NCBI GenBank assembly: GCA_963843645.1
Contig: CAWJLE010000001.1
Span: 682,001 to 746,000, forward strand
DNA length: 64,000 nt
Reading direction: 5' to 3'
Source of the DNA: CAWJLE01 sp963843645
Lineage (GTDB): Bacteria; Chloroflexota; Anaerolineae; DAOTYC01
This document shows, in pieces, positions 48,826 to 58,677 of this stretch. Positions within the stretch are counted from its first letter, which is position 1; every line of letters starts with the position of its first letter. Below the pieces are notes generated by a model, which worked only from the letters and a program-made list of their open reading frames with translations, was not told where the DNA came from and did not search any database. The translations under genes were made by a program, and so were the position numbers.

Positions 48826-49578
48826 ATGTCTGGACATTCAAAGTGGTCTACCATCAAGAGAAAGAAGGGTGTAGCGGATGCCAGGCGTGGGCAGCTTTTC
48901 ACCCGGATCGGGCGGGAGCTGGCGATCGCCGCGCGAGAAGGCGGAGCGGACCCGGAAATGAACTTCCGGCTGCGATTGGTGGTGGATAAGGCCAAAGCCA
49001 ACAACATGCCGAAGGACAACATCGAGCGAGCGATTCGGCGGGGCGCCGGCCTAGAAAAGGGCGATGCCCTGGAAGAGGTCACGTACGAAGGGTATGGACC
49101 AGGGGGCGTGGCGTTCATCGTGCAGGTGGTCACGGACAACCGCAATCGGGCGGTGTCCGAAGTCCGCCGCCTCTTTACCCGCCACGGCGGCAGCCTGGGT
49201 GAGACCGGCTGCGTGTCGTGGTTGTTTTCGCCCAGAGGGCTGATCACGACCAAGGCAGAGGGCCAGGATTTCGATAGCCTGTTCGAAATGGCCGTCGAGG
49301 CGGGAGCAGAAGACGTGCAGAGCGACGGCGACACGATCGAAATCTACACGACGCCGGAAGATTTCCACGCCGTGCGCAATTATTTGCACGACCAGGGCGT
49401 AGAGATGGAATCGGCTAACCTCACATTGGTCCCGAGCACGATGGCGCAGATCGACGAAAAGGCCGGTTTGCAGACCATGGCGTTGATCGACGATCTGGAA
49501 GAGCTGGACGACGTTCAGAACGTTTACTCCAACCTCGATATTTCGGATGAGTTGTTGGAGAAGTACGAGGCTGCTTGA
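48826..49578 (+). CDS. YebC/PmpR-family regulator (TACO1-like)
   Basis: A 250-residue protein opening MSGHSKWSTIKRKKGVADAR, with GRELAIAAREGGADPEMN, NMPKDNIERAIRRGAG and YEGYGPGGVAFIV, all strongly conserved in this family. YebC proteins have been described as transcription regulators and, more recently, as helpers of translation through difficult peptides. The ATG at 48826 is used rather than a GTG six bases upstream. The stop overlaps the ruvC start, as is common for the yebC-ruvC-ruvA order. Confidence 0.95.
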   Translation: MSGHSKWSTIKRKKGVADARRGQLFTRIGRELAIAAREGGADPEMNFRLRLVVDKAKANNMPKDNIERAIRRGAGLEKGDALEEVTYEGYGPGGVAFIVQVVTDNRNRAVSEVRRLFTRHGGSLGETGCVSWLFSPRGLITTKAEGQDFDSLFEMAVEAGAEDVQSDGDTIEIYTTPEDFHAVRNYLHDQGVEMESANLTLVPSTMAQIDEKAGLQTMALIDDLEELDDVQNVYSNLDISDELLEKYEAA

Positions 49579-50105
49579 TGTTGGTGCTGGGCATCGACCC
49601 AGGCATCGCGATCACCGGTTACGGGTTGGTGACCGATGATCGGCAGGAACTCGAGCCCTTGGCGTACGGAGTGCTGGAGACGCCGGCCGGGCAGCCCCTG
49701 TGCGAGCGGTTGCTGCTCCTGGATAGGCAGCTTCGTACTCTGATCGAGACTCATCAGCCTGAGGTCGCCGCGGTTGAGGAATTGTTCTTCAGCCGCAACG
49801 TGCGAACCGCCATGGCCGTGAGCCACGCACGCGGGGTGGCGCTGTTAGCTGTAGCCAGGGCAGGGCTAGAGGTATATGAGTACACTCCGCTGCAGGTTAA
49901 AGAGGCAGTATGCGGCTATGGCCGGGCCGAAAAACTGCAGGTTCAAGAAATGACCAAATTCCTGCTGCATCTGGATGAGATCCCTCGTCCGGACGATGCA
50001 GCCGATGCCCTGGCAGTCGCGATTTGTCACGCGCATTCTTCCAAGCTGGCTGCACTGTGTAGGCCAGATGCGTCGCACTCGAGGGTGCGTTCACCGCTCA
50101 GATAG
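49578..50105 (+). CDS. ruvC: Crossover junction endodeoxyribonuclease RuvC
   Basis: A 175-residue Holliday-junction resolvase. The acidic catalytic residues are visible as LGIDPGIAITG (Asp7), AAVEELFFSRN (Glu), and PDDAADALAVAICH (Asp pair). The ATG at 49578 overlaps the yebC stop. The last 20 residues are less family-like. It works with RuvAB; ruvA follows, while ruvB is not in the window. Confidence 0.94.
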   Translation: MLVLGIDPGIAITGYGLVTDDRQELEPLAYGVLETPAGQPLCERLLLLDRQLRTLIETHQPEVAAVEELFFSRNVRTAMAVSHARGVALLAVARAGLEVYEYTPLQVKEAVCGYGRAEKLQVQEMTKFLLHLDEIPRPDDAADALAVAICHAHSSKLAALCRPDASHSRVRSPLR

Positions 50106-50221
50106 CTCCGCTCACTATTGAGGTCTCTCCTCAGGCGATCGGATCTGGTACAGAAGCAGACCGGGGCAGCTGCGGCGCGCAGTGGGGCGCCCCTTCTGAT
50201 CTCCACGACGGGAGCATTTGG

Positions 50222-50806
50222 TTGATCAGTCGTCTTCGTGGGCAAGTGGTTGGCAAAGGAAAAGACTTCCTGATTTTGGACGTCGGCGGCGTTGGGTTCA
50301 AGGTGACCGTGCCACAGCGGCTGATTCGAGAGTGGCCGGCAGCCGGGCAGACGGCACAGCTTCACACGCATCTGCACGTTCGCGAGAACGAACTGGCTTT
50401 GTACGGCGCACAGACAGAGGACGAGATGTCACTCTTCCATCTGCTGCTGACCGTGACCGGCATTGGCCCGAAGGCGGCGTTGTCCATCCTGTCCGAGTAC
50501 TCGCCCGAGGCACTCCGCCCGATCATTGCCCGGGAGGACGATGGGGCTCTCGCGCGGGTGCCCGGCATCGGGCCGAAAACGGCTAAGAAGATCGTCTTCC
50601 ATCTGCGGGATAAGATGCCGGCTGAAGCCGCGCTGGCGACCGACGGCACCGTTCCCGAACCGATTTGGGATGCCGATCTGCTTTCGGCGCTGACGTCGCT
50701 GGGCTACAGCCAACCGGAGGCCCGAGAGGCCATCGCCGCGCTGCCGCCGGAAAACAAGGAGTTCGAAGAACGCTTGCGGTTGGCACTGCGATATTTCGCC
50801 AAATAG
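50222..50806 (+). CDS. ruvA: Holliday junction DNA helicase subunit RuvA
   Basis: A 194-residue protein with an N-terminal OB fold (MISRLRGQVVGK...DVGGVGFKV), two helix-hairpin-helix motifs (LLTVTGIGPKAALSIL and LARVPGIGPKTAKKIV) and a C-terminal RuvB-binding domain ending RLRLALRYFAK. The start is TTG at 50222. The 116-base gap after ruvC has no feature that I recognise. Confidence 0.94.
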   Translation: MISRLRGQVVGKGKDFLILDVGGVGFKVTVPQRLIREWPAAGQTAQLHTHLHVRENELALYGAQTEDEMSLFHLLLTVTGIGPKAALSILSEYSPEALRPIIAREDDGALARVPGIGPKTAKKIVFHLRDKMPAEAALATDGTVPEPIWDADLLSALTSLGYSQPEAREAIAALPPENKEFEERLRLALRYFAK

Positions 50807-50861
50807 CTCCCCCTGTGGTCGATCGTCCAGTTGTGGTAGCATATGAGCGGAGATATGCCCA

Positions 50862-52521
50862 ATGAGTACAGAACAAAAAGTTCTCATCGTCGATGACGAA
50901 CAAGGAATGCGGGACAGCCTGACCTTCATGCTGGAGAGCGAGGGCATCACCGGGATTCAGACTGCCCGGGACGGGGAGCAGGCGCTCGAAGAGCTGGAGC
51001 GTGGTGCGCCAGAGCTCGTCATCACCGATCTGGTCATGCCGAAGATGAACGGCTACTCGCTCATGCAGACCATCAAGGAGCGTTGGCCCCACACGCTGGT
51101 CATCGCCATCACCGGTTTCGGGTCCACCGATTCGGCGACTCAGTGTCTCCGGCGCGGCGCGTTCGACTACATCACGAAGCCATTTGAAATGGACGTGATG
51201 ATCAACACCATCCGCCGCGCGCTCGACCGGGTGCAACTGGAAACACAAGCGCGCCGTCGGGCCGACCAAATCGGCGCGATGGCTGAGATCACCCGCATCA
51301 TCAACTCCAACCTGGACATTCACGCGGTCTACCGCCCGTTCGCCGAAGAGGTCCGGCGCATCGTGACCTTCGACCTCATGTGCATCGCTTTGTTCGGCTC
51401 GAACCGCTCTCAGTTGACCGTTCTGGCGTCGACGAGTCCCAGCTCCAGTCCCCTGGCCCGCGGTCGCACCATCAGCGTTCAGGACACGTGCCTGGGCAAT
51501 GCCGCCACGTCCGGAAAGCTCATCTCCAGGCCGAACCTGAACACCGACGCACGACTGGCCGATGAAGAGATGATGTGGGAAGAAGGCCTCGCTTCGCTGG
51601 TTGCTGTGCCGCTGGTCGTGAAGAAGCGGACCATCGGTGTCTTCTGCGTCGCGAGTCAGTTGCCGCAGGCCTATCACGGCGGCGACGAGTGCGGTCATCA
51701 GCCAGATCGGGGACCTGGTCGCCACCGCCGCCAACAACGTCCTCCTGTACGAGCGCATTCAAGCACAGCTCGCCACCCTGCGGCAAACCCAATCGCAGCT
51801 CATTCGCTCCGCACGGTTGGCGGCCGTCGGCGAGCTGGCGGACGGGGTGGCGCACGAAATCAACAACCCGCTGTCGGTCGTCCTGGGGGTGACTCAGCTT
51901 CTGCTGCGCGACGAACACATGCCATCCGAATACCGGGAAGATCTCGATAGAATTGCCAATAGCGCGAACCGGGTGGCGGCCATCGTTCGGACCTTCATCG
52001 ACTTCGCGAAGCCGGCCACGGCTGCCCGGCAGACGCCTTTGCACCTCGATCAGGTGATCAATTCGGCCCTGATGCTCGTCCGCAGCCAGTTCGATATCGC
52101 GACTTCGATCAAAGTCGAGAAGGACTTCGAGCCCGACTCACCGCAAGTCATGGCGAATCCGGGCCAGTTGGAGGGCGCCTTCGTCCACATCATTCGCAAC
52201 GCGATCGAAGCCATGGCCAAGACGCCGGCGCCCGAGGGCGGGCACATTCTGAGGCTCAAAACCGCCTCCCGGCAGAACAACGGGCACCCCGTCATGGACG
52301 TGACGATCGAGGACACGGGTTGCGGTATCCCGGCACGCGATTTGCCACGCATCTTCGAGCCCGGCTTCACGACGAAGATCGATCGCGGCACAATCCGCGG
52401 ACTGGGGATGGGATTGTTCTGCGCCTACGGCACGGTCGACGTCCATGGGGGCGAGATCAACGTGGAAAGCGAACCAGGGCGAGGTTCACGAGTCACCGTC
52501 ACTTTGCCGACCGTGGCCTGA
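50862..52521 (+). CDS. Response-regulator/GAF/histidine kinase hybrid (one frameshift)
   Basis: About 553 residues in the order REC, GAF, HisKA, HATPase. The receiver has VLIVDDEQG, the phospho-Asp in VITDLVMPKMNG and YITKPF. The GAF domain spans about residues 150-290. The kinase has the H-box GELADGVAHEINNPLSVV, N-box IIRNAIEAMAK, G1 IEDTGCGIP and G2 GLGMGLFCAYG. The frame breaks near 51685, between PQAYHGGDE and AVISQIGDLVA. There are no membrane segments, so it is a cytoplasmic relay kinase. It is followed by a receiver-cyclase gene, a likely target. Confidence 0.88.
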
Positions 52522-52575
52522 GCCGGTGCGTAGAGGATGGAGTCAGTCCTCCAACCGGCTCTACGAGGAACCATT

Positions 52576-53652
52576 ATGCGGCAATCAGCTCCGCCAACGC
52601 ATCCCAGTCGAATACTCGTGGTCGATGATCGCCCTCAGAACGTGGAACTGCTGCAAGCATACCTGACGAACGCCGGCTACATTGTGGAGATCGCCAACGG
52701 CGGGCAGGAGGCGCTGGACAAGGTCGCGGCCCAACTGCCTGATTTGGTCCTGCTGGACATCGTCATGCCCGACGTCGACGGCTTCCACGTATGCGAGAAG
52801 CTCAAGAGCAACCCCGAAACCAACTTCGTGCCCGTCGTCGTGGTAACAGCTCTGAAGGAAACAGGAGACAAGATCCGCGCTCTGGAAGTGGGCGCCGACG
52901 ATTTCCTGAGCAAACCTTTCGATCTGTACGAGCTGCTGGCCCGCGTGAGATCTCTCTTACGGATCAAGGCCCTGCACGACGAACTGGAGCAGTACAACCA
53001 GCTGCTGCACAGCACCCTCAACCGCTACATGGCCGAGGACGTCACCAGCCTGATTCTGGAGGACCCGGAGCGGTACCTGAAACTGGGCGGCGAGGCTCGG
53101 GTCGTGTCCGTCCTGTTTGCCGACATCCGCGGCTTCACGCGCTTCTCCGAACGGCATTCCGCCACTGAGGTCGTGGACGTCTTGAACCTGATCTTCACGG
53201 AGCTGACGAAGACCGTCTTCGAATATGGCGGCACGTTCGACAAGTACCTGGGCGACGCGGTCATGGCGTTCTTCGGCGCGCCCATCAAGCGCGAGGACGA
53301 CGCGTGGCGCGCCGTGACCGCCGCAGCGCAGATGCAGCGCGTATTCCAGGACATCGTTGCACACAGCGAGCGGGATGGCCTGTCCGAACTGGGTCTGGGG
53401 ATCGGCATCAACACCGGTGAGGCGATCGTCGGCAACATCGGCTCCGAGCGGATCATGGATTACACGGTCATCGGCGATACGGCCAACGTCGCCCGACGGC
53501 TGCAGGAGATCGCCGGCAAGGGCCAGATTCTCGTAGGCCGCCGCACCCACGAGCTGGTGAAGGATTGCATCGCCGCCGGCCAGGCCATGCAGCAGGTGCT
53601 CAGAGGGCGCGAAGACCCCATCGTCTACTACGAAATACAGCAACTGCCCTGA
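52576..53652 (+). CDS. Receiver-domain class III adenylate cyclase
   Basis: A 358-residue protein. The N-terminal receiver has ILVVDDRPQ, the phospho-Asp in LVLLDIVMPDVDG and FLSKPFDLYE. A coiled linker (LHDELEQYNQLLHSTLNRYM) leads to a class III cyclase domain: SVLFADIRGFTRFSE and FDKYLGDAVMAFFGAP give the two metal Asp residues and the adenine-binding Lys, and DYTVIGDTANVARRLQ gives the Asp, Asn and Arg expected for ATP specificity. ATG at 52576 has GAGGA upstream. The preceding histidine kinase probably phosphorylates it, linking a signal to cAMP. Confidence 0.9.
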   Translation: MRQSAPPTHPSRILVVDDRPQNVELLQAYLTNAGYIVEIANGGQEALDKVAAQLPDLVLLDIVMPDVDGFHVCEKLKSNPETNFVPVVVVTALKETGDKIRALEVGADDFLSKPFDLYELLARVRSLLRIKALHDELEQYNQLLHSTLNRYMAEDVTSLILEDPERYLKLGGEARVVSVLFADIRGFTRFSERHSATEVVDVLNLIFTELTKTVFEYGGTFDKYLGDAVMAFFGAPIKREDDAWRAVTAAAQMQRVFQDIVAHSERDGLSELGLGIGINTGEAIVGNIGSERIMDYTVIGDTANVARRLQEIAGKGQILVGRRTHELVKDCIAAGQAMQQVLRGREDPIVYYEIQQLP

Positions 53653-53681
53653 TCAAATCCATACCCTCCAGCATCTTCCCC

Positions 53682-53714
53682 AACTTCCGGAGTCTGAGAG
53701 ACTTCGGAAGTTTT
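53682..53714 (+). terminator. Intrinsic terminator after the adenylate cyclase gene
   Basis: AACTTCCGGAGTC and GACTTCGGAAGTT form a 13-bp stem with one mismatch, a five-base loop and a TTTT tail. Confidence 0.8.
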
Positions 53715-53757
53715 GCGTTGCACGCGGCCGCTCCTCTGCGATTGGTCCAGTCTTCTA

Positions 53758-53786
53758 TTGACACGAGACCCGCTCCGTGATACAAT
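53758..53786 (+). promoter_or_regulatory. Promoter of the gntR-kbl pair
   Basis: Perfect TTGACA (53758-53763) and TACAAT (53781-53786) with 17-base spacing and TGA directly before the -10. The leader is about 90 bases. Confidence 0.78.
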
Positions 53787-53879
53787 GGTAATATATCACA
53801 AGTATTCCAGATGCGGACAGGTGATTCCCCCATTGTATACCGATGCCGTTCGCATTGAGCTCTGAACCACAAAGCCGAG

Positions 53880-54557
53880 GTGAGCGTGGCATCCCTTTCA
53901 GGTAATTCGTTGCGAGAACGAGTCTATCAGCAGCTCCAGGCCGACATCATTCTGGGCGTCTATCGGCCGGGCGAGAAGCTCGACGTGGCCCGCCTCATCG
54001 AGCAGTACGGCATGAGCAAGACGCCTGTTCGGGATGCCCTGCACGCCCTGCAGCAGGACGGGCTGGTGGAGGTCATACCACGCGTCGGTTACTTTGCCTC
54101 GCGCATCACGATCAAGGACGTGGAGGACATCTTCCAGCTGCGCCTGATCGTCGAGACGGCCTCGGCCGAGCTGGCCGCTCCGCGCATCGCGGAGGAGGAC
54201 CTGGAAGAGCTGGAGAGGCTCACCGAGCGCCGCTACGTCACCGGCAACGTGGCCAGCTACAAGGAATTCCTCGCCGACAACCGCGAATTTCACTACCGGG
54301 TGGCCCAGGCGGCCGACAACCTGCGGCTGGCCGACGTTGTGAACAACCTGCTGAACCAGATGCAGCGCCTCCTCATCCTGAGATTGGACCTGCGGGACAG
54401 TGCGGACGAGATGCTGTCCGAGCACAGGAGGCTGCTGCAGGCCTTCCGGGCTCGAGACAGCAAAGCGGCGCGCAAGGCGATGGAAGATGCAGTGCGCAAC
54501 GCGCGTGACGCAGTGATGCAGTCGATCGTGTCGAAAGGCAAGGACTGGTCCCTCTGA
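53880..54557 (+). CDS. GntR-family regulator, FCD subfamily
   Basis: A 225-residue transcription factor. Residues 5-70 form the winged HTH (SLRERVYQQLQADIILGVY, MSKTPVRDALHALQQDGLVE), and residues 85-215 the all-helical FCD ligand domain with AQAADNLRLADVV and conserved metal-site positions (Asp, His). GTG at 53880 or 53886 may be the start. It is followed after 55 bases by kbl, so it may regulate amino-acid degradation in response to an organic acid. Confidence 0.9.
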   Translation: MSVASLSGNSLRERVYQQLQADIILGVYRPGEKLDVARLIEQYGMSKTPVRDALHALQQDGLVEVIPRVGYFASRITIKDVEDIFQLRLIVETASAELAAPRIAEEDLEELERLTERRYVTGNVASYKEFLADNREFHYRVAQAADNLRLADVVNNLLNQMQRLLILRLDLRDSADEMLSEHRRLLQAFRARDSKAARKAMEDAVRNARDAVMQSIVSKGKDWSL

Positions 54558-54612
54558 GGGCCAGCCCATCGAGATTCGCACAACTGATATAGAGAACGGG
54601 AGGTCAGGGTAC

Positions 54613-55797
54613 ATGGCTACTGGAAAGTATGCGTTCATCGAGCAGGACAAGACTCAGCTGGAAGAGCAGGGTCTGTGGATCAACTTCAGGGTCATGAAGT
54701 CGCCCGCCGATGCCTGGATGGTGGTGGACGACAAGAGAGTGCTCAACTTCTGCACCAACAACTACCTGGGCCTGGCGAACGATCCTCGCCTTAAGGCGGC
54801 AGCCAAGAAGGCCGTGGACGAGTGGGGCGTAGGGCCCGCGGCCGTCCGCACCATCGCCGGCACGCAGGGCCTGCACACCGAGCTGGAGCGCCGGATGGCC
54901 GAATTCAAGGACGTCGAGGCATCCATGTACGTCCAGAGCGGCTTCTGCGCCAATCAGTCCGCCATCGCTCCCCTGGTCGGCAAAGAGGACGTGATCTTCT
55001 CGGATCGGCTCAACCACGCCTCCATCATCGACGGCGCGCGGCTGTCCGGAGCGAAGATCATCGTCTACGAGCACTGTGACGTGGCGGACGCCGAGGCCAA
55101 GATCAAGGAGAACCTGCCGAATTTTCGCCGCGGCATGCTCATCACTGACGGCGTCTTCAGCATGGACGGCGACGTCGCGCCGCTCGACAAGCTGCACGAG
55201 GTGACGGAGAGATACGGGCTCCTGTCCATGGTCGACGACGCGCACGGCGAGGGCGTCCTGGGCAAAGGGCGCGGCATCGTTCATCACTTCGGCCTGGCCG
55301 GCTCTTTCGACGTGGAGATCGGCACGCTGTCCAAGGCGTTCGGCGTCGTGGGCGGCGTCATCGCCGGCAAGCGCATCCTCATCGACTACATGCGGCAGAA
55401 GGCGCGGCCGTTCCTGTTCTCCAGCGCCGTCACCGCCGCCGACACCGCCGCCTGCCTGGCCGCGGTCGATATCCTGGAGTCCAGCACCGAGCTGGTCGAC
55501 CGTCTGTGGGCCAACGCTGACTATTTCAAGGCGGGGATGAAGGAGCTGGGCTTCGACACGGGTTCCACCCAAACCCCCATCGTGCCGGTCATGCTGGGCG
55601 AAGCGCCGCTGGCCAAGCAATTCTCGCGCCGGATGTTCGAAGAAGGCGTCTTCGCCATGGCGCTTGGCTTCCCGACCGTGCCGAAGGGCAAGGCCCGCAT
55701 CCGCGTGATGAACACCGCGGCGCACACGCCGAAGGATCTGGATCTGGGGCTCGCAGCTTTCGCCAAGGTCGGACGCGAGCTGGGAGTCATCAAGTAA
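54613..55797 (+). CDS. kbl: Glycine C-acetyltransferase (2-amino-3-ketobutyrate CoA ligase)
   Basis: A 394-residue alpha-oxoamine synthase. NFCTNNYLGLANDPRLK, GPAAVRTIAGTQGLHTELE, VDDAHGEGVLGK and the PLP lysine in GTLSKAFGVVGG are typical; lack of a thioester-synthase extension and the close match of GTQGLHTELE favour KBL over the BioF or HemA relatives, but BioF cannot be fully excluded. It cleaves 2-amino-3-ketobutyrate with CoA to glycine and acetyl-CoA. No threonine dehydrogenase gene is adjacent. Confidence 0.87.
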   Translation: MATGKYAFIEQDKTQLEEQGLWINFRVMKSPADAWMVVDDKRVLNFCTNNYLGLANDPRLKAAAKKAVDEWGVGPAAVRTIAGTQGLHTELERRMAEFKDVEASMYVQSGFCANQSAIAPLVGKEDVIFSDRLNHASIIDGARLSGAKIIVYEHCDVADAEAKIKENLPNFRRGMLITDGVFSMDGDVAPLDKLHEVTERYGLLSMVDDAHGEGVLGKGRGIVHHFGLAGSFDVEIGTLSKAFGVVGGVIAGKRILIDYMRQKARPFLFSSAVTAADTAACLAAVDILESSTELVDRLWANADYFKAGMKELGFDTGSTQTPIVPVMLGEAPLAKQFSRRMFEEGVFAMALGFPTVPKGKARIRVMNTAAHTPKDLDLGLAAFAKVGRELGVIK

Positions 55798-55830
55798 CAC
55801 TTCAGGTTTCGATCCGGGGGAGACGAGACC

Positions 55831-55870
55831 AAGACTCCCGAGGCCCAGTTCACGGGGCTTCGGGAGTCTT
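55831..55870. terminator. Bidirectional terminator between kbl and the binding-protein gene
   Basis: AAGACTCCCGAGGCC and GGCTTCGGGAGTCTT form a 15-bp stem with one mismatch, between convergent genes. It overlaps the last codons of the minus-strand gene and is followed by CTTGTTCT on the plus strand. Confidence 0.75.
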
Positions 55871-57643
55871 CTTGTTCTCGGTCACGGCAGGGGAATTGAG
55901 CTGCCACTGCAGGATGTTCCAGCTCAGATCGGCGTAAGGGCCGGGCGCCGGTCCCTGGAAGCGGGTGCTGGCGACGACGTACGCCTGGGGAGCGAACAGG
56001 AAGATGTAGGGCTGATCGGATGCCAGGGCAGCCTGCACCTGCGCGTACGCGGGCGCCCGGCTCTCGGGACGGCACGCATCCGCCCAGAGTGCCGTGTCGA
56101 GCGCAGCATCGACCGTGTCCTCGTTGGCGTACGAGGCGACGTTGAAACCGGACCATAACGCGTTCTGATCGGATGCCCAGAAGCGGGTCTGGTCCGGATC
56201 CGCGTGGACCGGCCAGCTGAAAACCGCCGCGTCGAAATGGTGTCCGAAGAGGCGCTCCACCAGCGACGCGAACTCGATGGGCTGCACCTCTGCGGCCACG
56301 CCGATCGATAGCCAGTCGCGCTGGATGCGCGAGGCGATGTCCTTGCGAAGCGCGTTCTCGCCGTTCACGCTCAGCCCGATGTCGAGCTGCTTGCCGCCCT
56401 TCTCCAGCAGCCCGTCGCCGTTCGTGTCCGTCCAGCCGGCTTCGGCGAGAAGTTGTCGCGCCCGAGCCGGGTCGTAGCCGTGGGTTTCGCTCGGGGCAGA
56501 GTAGGCCCAGTGGCCGGGCAAGATCGGGCCGTCGATCAGCGTGCCATGCCCGCCCACGGTTTCTTTCAGGAGCTTCTGCCGGTCGATGGCATCACTCAAC
56601 GCCTGGCGCACCCGGACGTCCGCGAGCGCTGGCTGAACTGTGTTGAAGATGACGGCGTCGTATTCCGGCTTCAGATAGGCCAGCACCCGGACCGACTTTG
56701 CCGTCTCCAGGGCCGCTGCGTCGGCGGGTGAGACAGCGGCCAGGTCGACCTCGTCGTTTTGGAGGGCTGCCTGCAACGTCGCAGTGTCGCTGATAGGCCG
56801 ATACACCCACTCACTGAAACGCGGGGCGCCCAAGAAATAGTGCTCGTTGCGGAGCAGATCGACTTCGCCGGAGGAGGAATCCACGCGCCCGAACCGGAAC
56901 GGACCGGTCCCCACCGGTGCCTGGGTGTTGAAGCTCACGTCCGTCAGTTCCTTGCCCTCGAGAAGGTGGCGCGGCAGTATCGGAACTTGCCCGACTTCGG
57001 ACAGCAGTGGGCAGGCGGATCGATTGAAAGCGACAACGACGGTTCGATCGTCCGGAGCCGAGAGATCCGTCACGCGGGCGAGCCGATCTTTCAATGGCGC
57101 GGCTGCGTCCAGCTTGCGGATGGCGTCGAAAGTGAAGGTGACGTCGCCCGCGGTGAACGGCTGCCCATCGTGCCACGTGACGTCCGCTCGCAGGTGGAAG
57201 GTGACCGTCAAGTTGTCCGTGGACATGTCCCAGCCCGAGGCCAGCTGCGGTCCCAGGGCAGCCGTGCGCGCATCGACGCTCAGCAGCGTGTCGAACAGGT
57301 TGTCTGTCACGCGCTGCGCGGCAGAGCTTTCGGGCAGCAGAGGATTGAATACTCTCGGGGAGTCCGGACCGGCCTCGATGATCTCCGCCAGGCGCTCCGG
57401 TGACGGAGTCGGCGTGGCCGGGACGTCAGTTGGAGTCGGAGAAGGAGCCGCGATCGCTGCCGCCACGGTGGGCGACGGCGTTGGCGGCGAAACGCCGGCG
57501 GTGCGCGCCGAATTGCAGCCGCCAGCCAGTCCGGCAAGTGCACCCAGGCAGAGGGCGCATGGAACGAGCCAACAGCATGGCCATTCCCGGGCACGGACGA
57601 ACGCGGCTCTGAGGCGCCTTCGTAGCTCGAGTGCTCGACGCAA
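55850..57643 (-). CDS. Oligopeptide/nickel-type ABC transporter binding lipoprotein (SBP family 5)
   Basis: About 597 residues. A signal peptide ends in the lipobox LAGG-Cys, followed by a Pro/Thr-rich linker. The fold shows FHLRADVTWHDGQPFTAGDV, VGTGPFRF and a late LFAPQAYVVAS. TTG at 57643 with AGAGG upstream is a reasonable start; a longer TTG start at 57706 would overlap oppF. It lies downstream of oppD-oppF and is the second binding protein of this cluster. Its ligand is unknown. Confidence 0.84.
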   Translation of the reverse strand: MRRALELRRRLRAAFVRAREWPCCWLVPCALCLGALAGLAGGCNSARTAGVSPPTPSPTVAAAIAAPSPTPTDVPATPTPSPERLAEIIEAGPDSPRVFNPLLPESSAAQRVTDNLFDTLLSVDARTAALGPQLASGWDMSTDNLTVTFHLRADVTWHDGQPFTAGDVTFTFDAIRKLDAAAPLKDRLARVTDLSAPDDRTVVVAFNRSACPLLSEVGQVPILPRHLLEGKELTDVSFNTQAPVGTGPFRFGRVDSSSGEVDLLRNEHYFLGAPRFSEWVYRPISDTATLQAALQNDEVDLAAVSPADAAALETAKSVRVLAYLKPEYDAVIFNTVQPALADVRVRQALSDAIDRQKLLKETVGGHGTLIDGPILPGHWAYSAPSETHGYDPARARQLLAEAGWTDTNGDGLLEKGGKQLDIGLSVNGENALRKDIASRIQRDWLSIGVAAEVQPIEFASLVERLFGHHFDAAVFSWPVHADPDQTRFWASDQNALWSGFNVASYANEDTVDAALDTALWADACRPESRAPAYAQVQAALASDQPYIFLFAPQAYVVASTRFQGPAPGPYADLSWNILQWQLNSPAVTENKKTPEAP

Positions 57644-57681
57644 TAAGTTTTGACCTCTGACGTCAGAGTTGTGGGAAGCGA

Positions 57682-58677
57682 CTAGTAGTGCCAGTAACAG
57701 GCACAATAATGACCGTTCCCTACGTCCTTGAACTCCGGCTCTTTCAGGAAGCAGATCTCCATAGACACCGGGCAGCGGGTGTTAAAGTTGCATCCCTTCG
57801 GTGGATTGGCCGGACTGGGAACGTCGCCCTTGAGAATCACGCGCCGCCGCTGCTCTTCGACGGCGGGATCGGGAATAGGCACAGCGGACAGCAGCGCCTG
57901 GGTGTATGGGTGCAGCGGATTCTCGTACAGGGTCTCGCGGTCGGTCAGCTCTACGATCTTGCCCAGATACATGACGGCGATGCGGCTGCTGATGTGGCGG
58001 ACCACGCTCAAGTCGTGTGCGATGAAGAGGTAGGTAAGACCGAACTGGTCCTGCAGGTCCTCCAGCAGGTTGATGATTTGTGCCTGGATGGAAACGTCCA
58101 GGGCCGAGATCGGCTCATCGGCGACGATAAAAGACGGCTGAACGGCCAGCGCCCGCGCAATCCCGACGCGCTGGCGTTGCCCGCCCGAAAATTCGTGCGG
58201 ATAGCGGTTGATGAAGTACGGGTTGAGGCCCACGATTCGAAGCAGCTCCTGGACGCGCTCCTTCTGGGCCTTGCCCTTCAAGATGTTGTGCACTTCCAGC
58301 GGCTCACCGACGATCTGCCCGACCGTCATGCGCGGGTTCAAGGAAGCGTACGGGTCCTGGAATATCATCTGCATTCGGCGGCGCATGCGCCTCAACGCCT
58401 CGCCCTTCATCTGGACGAGGTCCTGGTCTTCGAAATTGACTTTGCCGTCGGTCGGACGATAGAGCTGGAGAATGCAGCGCCCCGTAGTCGACTTGCCGCA
58501 ACCGCTCTCGCCGACGAGACCCAGCGTCTCGCCCTGGTAGATCTCGAACGTGATGTCGTCGACCGCTTTGATATCGCCGACGTGGCGCTGAATCACGATC
58601 CCTTGCGTGATCGGGAAATACATCTTGAGGTGTTCAATCCGCAGCAACGCTTCTTTTTCCGCCATGTTTGGTCTCAC
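57682..58677 (-). CDS. Oligopeptide ABC transporter ATP-binding protein (OppF-like)
   Basis: A 331-residue ATPase. Walker A is GESGCGKSTTGR, the signature FSGGQRQRVGIARAL and Walker B FIVADEPISALD; the C-terminal oligopeptide-family extension has CNFNTRCPVSMEIC, whose cysteines bind an iron-sulfur cluster in relatives. Overlaps oppD by four bases. It energises import of peptides or similar solutes with OppD, but needs two permeases that are not encoded here. Confidence 0.92.
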   Translation of the reverse strand: MRPNMAEKEALLRIEHLKMYFPITQGIVIQRHVGDIKAVDDITFEIYQGETLGLVGESGCGKSTTGRCILQLYRPTDGKVNFEDQDLVQMKGEALRRMRRRMQMIFQDPYASLNPRMTVGQIVGEPLEVHNILKGKAQKERVQELLRIVGLNPYFINRYPHEFSGGQRQRVGIARALAVQPSFIVADEPISALDVSIQAQIINLLEDLQDQFGLTYLFIAHDLSVVRHISSRIAVMYLGKIVELTDRETLYENPLHPYTQALLSAVPIPDPAVEEQRRRVILKGDVPSPANPPKGCNFNTRCPVSMEICFLKEPEFKDVGNGHYCACYWHY

